DNA of 10,966 nucleotides from Zavarzinia sp. (lineage in GTDB: Bacteria; Pseudomonadota; Alphaproteobacteria; Zavarziniales; Zavarziniaceae). Location: assembly GCA_028694545.1 (NCBI GenBank), contig JAQVKV010000027.1:1-10966 (forward strand), in the 5' to 3' direction. Positions 8,041 to 10,966 of this stretch are shown here, in pieces (position 1 is the stretch's first letter; the number at the start of each line of letters is the position of its first letter). The notes beneath the pieces are model-generated. The model searched no databases. It saw only the letters and a list, made by a program, of their open reading frames with translations, and was not told the DNA's origin. A program made the position numbers and the translations under genes.

Positions 8041-9633
8041 ATGCTCGACGCCAATTTGAAGCAACAGCTCCAGCAATATCTCGCCATGCTGCGCGAGCCG
8101 ATCGAGCTCGTCGCATCGCTTGGCGACGATCAGAAGTCGGCCGAAACGCGCGAATTGCTGACCACGATTGCCGGCCTGTCCGACAAGGTCTCCGCCAGTT
8201 TCGACGGCGGCAACGCCCGCAAGCCGAGCTTCACGATCCGCCGCGCCAGCGACCACGATGCTGCGGTGACGTTCGCCGGGCTGCCGCTGGGCCACGAATT
8301 CACCTCGCTGGTGCTCGCCCTGCTGTGGACCGGGGGCCATCCGCCGAAAGTCGATCAGGACGTGATCGACCAGATCCGCGCGCTCGACGGCACTTACGAC
8401 TTCGAGATGTATTTCTCGCTCTCGTGCCACAACTGCCCCGACGTGGTGCAGGCGCTGACGCTGATGGCGATCTACAACCCCGGCGTTTCCGCGACCCTGA
8501 TCGAAGGCGGCGCGTTCAAGGACGAAGTGGAAGAACGCAAGGTCATGGCGGTGCCCGCCGTGTTCCTGGGCGGCGAACCCTTCGCCAACGGGCGCATGGA
8601 AGTGGCCGAAATCCTCGCCAAGCTCGACAGCAACGCGGGCGCCAAGGCGGCTGAAAAGATCGCCGGCAAGGAACCGTTCGAAGTGCTGGTGATCGGCGGT
8701 GGCCCCGCCGGAGCCTCTGCCGCGATCTACACCGCGCGCAAGGGTTTCCGCACCGGCATCGCGGCCGAACGCTTCGGCGGGCAGGTGCTCGACACCATGG
8801 GGATCGAGAACTTCGTGTCCGTTCCCTATACCGAAGGGCCCAAGCTGGCCGCGCAGCTGGAACAGCACGTCGGCGAATACGACATCGACGTGATGAACCT
8901 GCAGCAGGCGGCCAGGCTGGTTCCGGCCACGCAGCCGGGCGGCATGCACGAAGTGGTTCTGGAAAACGGCGCGTCGCTCAAGGCGCGTTCGGTGATCCTG
9001 TCCACCGGCGCCCGCTGGCGCAATCTCGGCGTGCCGGGCGAATTCGAATACCGCACGCGCGGCGTGGCCTACTGCCCGCACTGTGACGGCCCGCTGTTCA
9101 AGGGCAAGCGCGTGGCAGTGATCGGCGGCGGCAACTCGGGCGTCGAAGCGGCGATCGACCTTGCCAATATCGTCGGCCACGTGACGCTGGTGGAATTCGA
9201 TGCCCAGCTGCGCGCCGACCAGGTGCTGCAGGACAAGCTGCGCTCCATGGCCAATGTCGACATCGTCGTCTCGGCCCAGACGACCGAGGTGCTGGGCGAC
9301 GGCGAGCAAGTGACCGGCCTTGCCTACAAGGACCGCGAAAGCGGGACCGAACACACGGTCGAACTGGAAGGCGTGTTCGTCCAGATCGGGCTGGTGCCGA
9401 ACACCGAATGGCTGAAGGATTCGGGCCTCGAACTCAGCCCGCGCGGCGAGATCGCGATCGACGAACGGGCTGCGACTTCCGTCCCCGGCGTCTTCGCGGC
9501 GGGCGACTGCACGACCGTGCCGTACAAGCAGATCATCATCGCCATGGGCGAAGGTGCGAAGGCGGCCCTGTCGGCCTTCGACTACCTGATCCGCACCCAG
9601 CCGGCGGACGAGGCGGCCACCGCAGCGGCCTGA
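8041..9633 (+). CDS. ahpF: Alkyl hydroperoxide reductase subunit F
   Basis: 530 aa, slightly longer than E. coli AhpF (521) because of an Ala-rich tail. Flavoprotein that moves electrons from NAD(P)H through FAD and two disulfides to AhpC. The N-terminal tandem thioredoxin-fold domain carries CHNC (Cys129, Cys132). The FAD-binding Rossmann motif is VIGGGPAG (219-224 for GGGPAG), the redox disulfide CPHC (Cys345, Cys348), the nucleotide-binding motif IGGGNSG (361-367) and the second FAD motif GVFAAGDCT near the C-terminus. The cysteine numbers match those of E. coli AhpF. The start is supported by AAGGA 7 bases upstream. It forms an operon-like pair with ahpC. A dispersed palindrome follows 16 bases after the stop and may serve as its terminator. 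Confidence 0.98.
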   Translation: MLDANLKQQLQQYLAMLREPIELVASLGDDQKSAETRELLTTIAGLSDKVSASFDGGNARKPSFTIRRASDHDAAVTFAGLPLGHEFTSLVLALLWTGGHPPKVDQDVIDQIRALDGTYDFEMYFSLSCHNCPDVVQALTLMAIYNPGVSATLIEGGAFKDEVEERKVMAVPAVFLGGEPFANGRMEVAEILAKLDSNAGAKAAEKIAGKEPFEVLVIGGGPAGASAAIYTARKGFRTGIAAERFGGQVLDTMGIENFVSVPYTEGPKLAAQLEQHVGEYDIDVMNLQQAARLVPATQPGGMHEVVLENGASLKARSVILSTGARWRNLGVPGEFEYRTRGVAYCPHCDGPLFKGKRVAVIGGGNSGVEAAIDLANIVGHVTLVEFDAQLRADQVLQDKLRSMANVDIVVSAQTTEVLGDGEQVTGLAYKDRESGTEHTVELEGVFVQIGLVPNTEWLKDSGLELSPRGEIAIDERAATSVPGVFAAGDCTTVPYKQIIIAMGEGAKAALSAFDYLIRTQPADEAATAAA

Positions 9634-9649
9634 CCCATCGGCCGTCATA

Positions 9650-9711
9650 GCGAGAAGCATGGCAATCCGGGGCGACGGCATATCGCGCCCTGGATTGCTC
9701 CGCCCCCTCGC
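9650..9711. repeat. Dispersed-type palindrome (ERSEAIQ/LLAMT type)
   Basis: A 13-bp stem with one G-U pair, GCAATCCGGGGCG (9662-9674) with CGCCCTGGATTGC (9686-9698), closes an 11-base loop. Outer arms GCGAG (9650-9654) and CTCGC (9707-9711) flank it. The sequence TCATAGCGAG...GCAATCC...GGATTGCT and the minus-strand shadow peptide LLAMT resemble a palindrome that is scattered through many proteobacterial genomes. It lies just after ahpF and could terminate or stabilise its mRNA. That it is repeated elsewhere is recall, not shown here. Confidence 0.65.
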
Positions 9712-9757
9712 CGTTCGCCGTGAGGGAGACCGTGCAGACGCGCGGCAGGTTGACGCG

Positions 9758-9835
9758 AAACGGCCCGGAAGTACGCCTCCGTTTCCCGGCTGGCTACCCG
9801 CGAAACCATTGGAAACAAGCCGTTCCGGGCGGTTT
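9758..9835. other. Nested dyad, possible structured RNA
   Basis: Outer arms AAACGGCCCGGAA (9758-9770) and TTCCGGGCGGTTT (9823-9835) pair at 12 of 13 positions across 52 bases. Inner arms GTTTCC (9781-9786) and GGAAAC (9811-9816) are perfect. An alternative pairing GAAACGG (9757-9763) with CCGTTTC (9779-9785) also exists. No function is recognised. Confidence 0.4.
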
Positions 9836-9860
9836 GGATGGCTTTTCCGTGTGTGACTTT

Positions 9861-9894
9861 CCGGTACGGTATCGTTTTACCGGCCCCGTGCCGG
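9861..9894. other. Overlapping alternative hairpins
   Basis: CCGGTA (9861-9866) can pair with TACCGG (9878-9883), or CCGGC (9880-9884) with GCCGG (9890-9894). The two exclude each other because they share bases 9880-9883. Confidence 0.35.
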
Positions 9895-9899
9895 ACGCG

Positions 9900-9915
9900 G
9901 CCGTCACCGGACGGC
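9900..9915. other. Small hairpin
   Basis: GCCGTC, ACCG, GACGGC: a perfect 6-bp stem with a 4-base loop. There is no T-run on either side. Confidence 0.35.
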
Positions 9916-10028
9916 AGGCAAGGCTGGCGGAAAACAGGTCGCGTCATCCCGCAGGTTAAGGCAGATTTTCCAAGTGTAGGAAAGCACGTGGCGGAATCAG
10001 TCCGCTACGGGATCGGCGTAGGCGTCCT

Positions 10029-10589
10029 TCAACGCCTCCGCCGCAGCACCAGATAGAGCGCGCCTTCGCCCCCGTGGCGGCGGTGGGCGGGTCTTATGGC
10101 GGCGATGTCGGAGCCGTGGGGACCGGCGGCCAGCCAGTCGAGCACCTTGGCCCGGATCGCGCCGCGCCGTTCGCCCCGGTCGGCGGCGGCGGCCCCGCGC
10201 GGCTTGCCGGCAATCAGCAGCACGACCCGCGCGCCCAGCGCCTTGGCTTGCGTCAAGCCGTGGTCCAGCCGCGCATGGGCCTGGTCGAGCGAGGCCCCGT
10301 GCAGGTCGAGCGTGAAATCGGGCGCGGCGCCCCCGCGCGCCAGCTTGCGTTCCCACGTAGTGTCGAGCCCATGGCGTTCGCCGGGCGGCGCCGGGGCGGG
10401 CCGTTCCGGCTTCGGAGCCGGGGCCAACGCCTTGGGAGGGGTAACGGCCTTGGGCTGCGCCTGTTTGGGGGCTGGTTCCGCCTTGTCGGCAAGGGACGGC
10501 TTGCGCCGCCCGTGGAGCGGCTCGACCGTCGCGGCCACACGCGCCCACAAGGCGGCCTCTTCCGCCGTCAGCCCGCGCGGGGGTCTCAT
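10029..10589 (-). CDS. Smr-domain (MutS2 C-terminal type) protein
   Basis: 186 aa. A short N-terminal helix (LTAEEAALWARVAATVEPLHG, 7-27) is followed by a Pro/Ala/Lys-rich linker (about 35-70) and a C-terminal Smr domain (about 91-184). That domain is recognised by the LDLHG motif (94-98), the RGAIRAKVLDWL helix (142-153) and HGGEGALYLVLRR (172-184). The usual TGKG/HGKG loop is replaced by IAGKPRG (126-132). Smr domains are linked to nicking DNA or cutting RNA in other proteins; the role of stand-alone alphaproteobacterial versions like this is not established. The start ATG overlaps the mltA stop (ATGA, 4 nt), so the two are co-transcribed and probably coupled; the frame is open further upstream but that part is antisense-like and lacks domain sense. 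It converges with ahpF. Confidence 0.92.
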   Translation of the reverse strand: MRPPRGLTAEEAALWARVAATVEPLHGRRKPSLADKAEPAPKQAQPKAVTPPKALAPAPKPERPAPAPPGERHGLDTTWERKLARGGAAPDFTLDLHGASLDQAHARLDHGLTQAKALGARVVLLIAGKPRGAAAADRGERRGAIRAKVLDWLAAGPHGSDIAAIRPAHRRHGGEGALYLVLRRRR

Positions 10590-10966
10590 TTCGTGCCGAG
10601 CCGGTGCAGCACTCCGCGCGGCAGGAGGATCAGCGCCTGTCCGCGCCCGCTCATCCCTCCGGCAATCCGGCGGGCATCGTCGCCCGCGCCCCAGAACGTA
10701 TCGAACCGGTTGGCGCCCTTGATCGCCCCGCCGGTATCCTGTGCGATCCACAGGCCGTCGGCCTGCGGCCGGTCCAGTTCGAGCCACACCGGCGCGCCCA
10801 GCGGCACGAAGGCGGGGTCGGCGGCGACCGAAGATTCGGGCCGCACCGGCACGCCCAATGCCCCCAATGGTCCGCCAAGGCCGCTGGCGCCGTCGAGTTC
10901 GCGGAAGAACACCCAGCTCTTGTTCAGCCGCATCAGTTCGCGGCCTTCCTCCGGGTGGTCCCGCAG
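10586..10966 (-). CDS. mltA: Membrane-bound lytic murein transglycosylase A, C-terminal part
   Basis: 126 codons are visible; the 5' part lies beyond the window, and the frame is open to the last base (LRDHPEEGRELMRLNKSWVFFRELDG). MltA cleaves the glycan strands of peptidoglycan in the periplasm, forming 1,6-anhydromuramic acid ends. The visible part covers the end of the MltA domain and the C-terminal 3D-type region: SWVFFREL, GPLGALGVPV, VPLGAPVWLEL and IAQDTGGAIKGANRFDTFWGAG. The Asp of QDTGGAI matches the family's catalytic Asp. The 3' end overlaps the Smr gene by 4 nt. The ATG at 10933 is internal and not the gene start. The N-terminal signal (lipoprotein or not) cannot be seen. Confidence 0.95.
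   Translation of the reverse strand: MRDHPEEGRELMRLNKSWVFFRELDGASGLGGPLGALGVPVRPESSVAADPAFVPLGAPVWLELDRPQADGLWIAQDTGGAIKGANRFDTFWGAGDDARRIAGGMSGRGQALILLPRGVLHRLGTK

Larger units (their letters stand above)
9634..10028. other. 395-base gap with no convincing gene
   Basis: No reading frame here has a good start, ribosome binding site and protein-like sequence. The gap holds a dispersed palindrome (9650-9711), a nested dyad (9758-9835), small hairpins at 9861-9894 and 9900-9915, and a dyad GCGGA-ATCAG-TCCGC at 9991-10005 near the end of the converging Smr gene. ahpF and the Smr gene converge here, so the gap should contain both transcript ends. I see no classic terminator with a T-run for the Smr gene. 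Confidence 0.6.

Noticed and set aside
7999..9681. A 560-codon minus-strand frame
   Set aside because: It is wholly antisense to ahpF and has no family resemblance.
9645..9959. Small open frames on both strands in the ahpF-Smr gap
   Set aside because: No ribosome binding sites, biased Arg/Pro composition, and they cross palindromes.
9634..10028. A tRNA gene in the gap
   Set aside because: No T-loop GGTTCGAATCC-like sequence or cloverleaf spacing was found on either strand.
9997..10548. A 183-codon minus-strand frame over the Smr gene
   Set aside because: It is in a different frame from the Smr domain and has Ala/Arg/Gly shadow composition.

Overview
The window is high-GC bacterial chromosome (roughly two thirds G+C by eye). 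It reads as an alphaproteobacterium, most likely of the order Sphingomonadales. That placement is an inference from the style of the AcnA, AhpC/AhpF, RuvA and Smr/MltA proteins, from a PEP-CTERM surface protein, and from two dispersed palindromes of a kind I associate with such genomes. No species can be named from this sequence alone.

Layout, left to right: (1) most of an aconitase gene, acnA (+), whose 5' end lies outside the window and which carries an in-frame TAG at 40-42. (2) Two terminators back to back (2551-2643), then a converging gene for a Ser/Thr-rich, exosortase-type (PEP-CTERM) secreted protein (-). (3) A minus-strand DNA-repair cluster transcribed ruvA, then a NUDIX hydrolase, then ruvB; the NUDIX and ruvB genes overlap by 4 nt, and a dispersed palindrome sits between ruvA and NUDIX. 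(4) Divergent from ruvA, aroC (chorismate synthase). (5) The peroxide-detoxification pair ahpC-ahpF (+), preceded by a perfect FNR-type box and a second perfect inverted repeat, with three hairpins in the gap between the two genes. (6) A 395-base gap after ahpF holding a second dispersed palindrome and several nested dyads but no convincing gene. (7) A minus-strand pair, mltA (C-terminal part only) then an Smr-domain gene, again overlapping by 4 nt.

How the genes work together: AhpF passes electrons from NAD(P)H to AhpC, which reduces peroxides. RuvA and RuvB form the Holliday-junction branch-migration motor. AcnA is a TCA-cycle enzyme and AroC makes chorismate for aromatic amino acids. MltA trims peptidoglycan. 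All of these are housekeeping genes.

I found no mobile element, CRISPR array, phage or clear new multi-gene system. The points most worth a second look are the nonsense codon in acnA, the exosortase-substrate protein with internally repeated Ser/Thr tracts, the perfect TTGAT-N4-ATCAA site before ahpC, the hairpin abutting the ruvA ribosome binding site, the NUDIX gene lodged between ruvA and ruvB, and the two dispersed palindromes.
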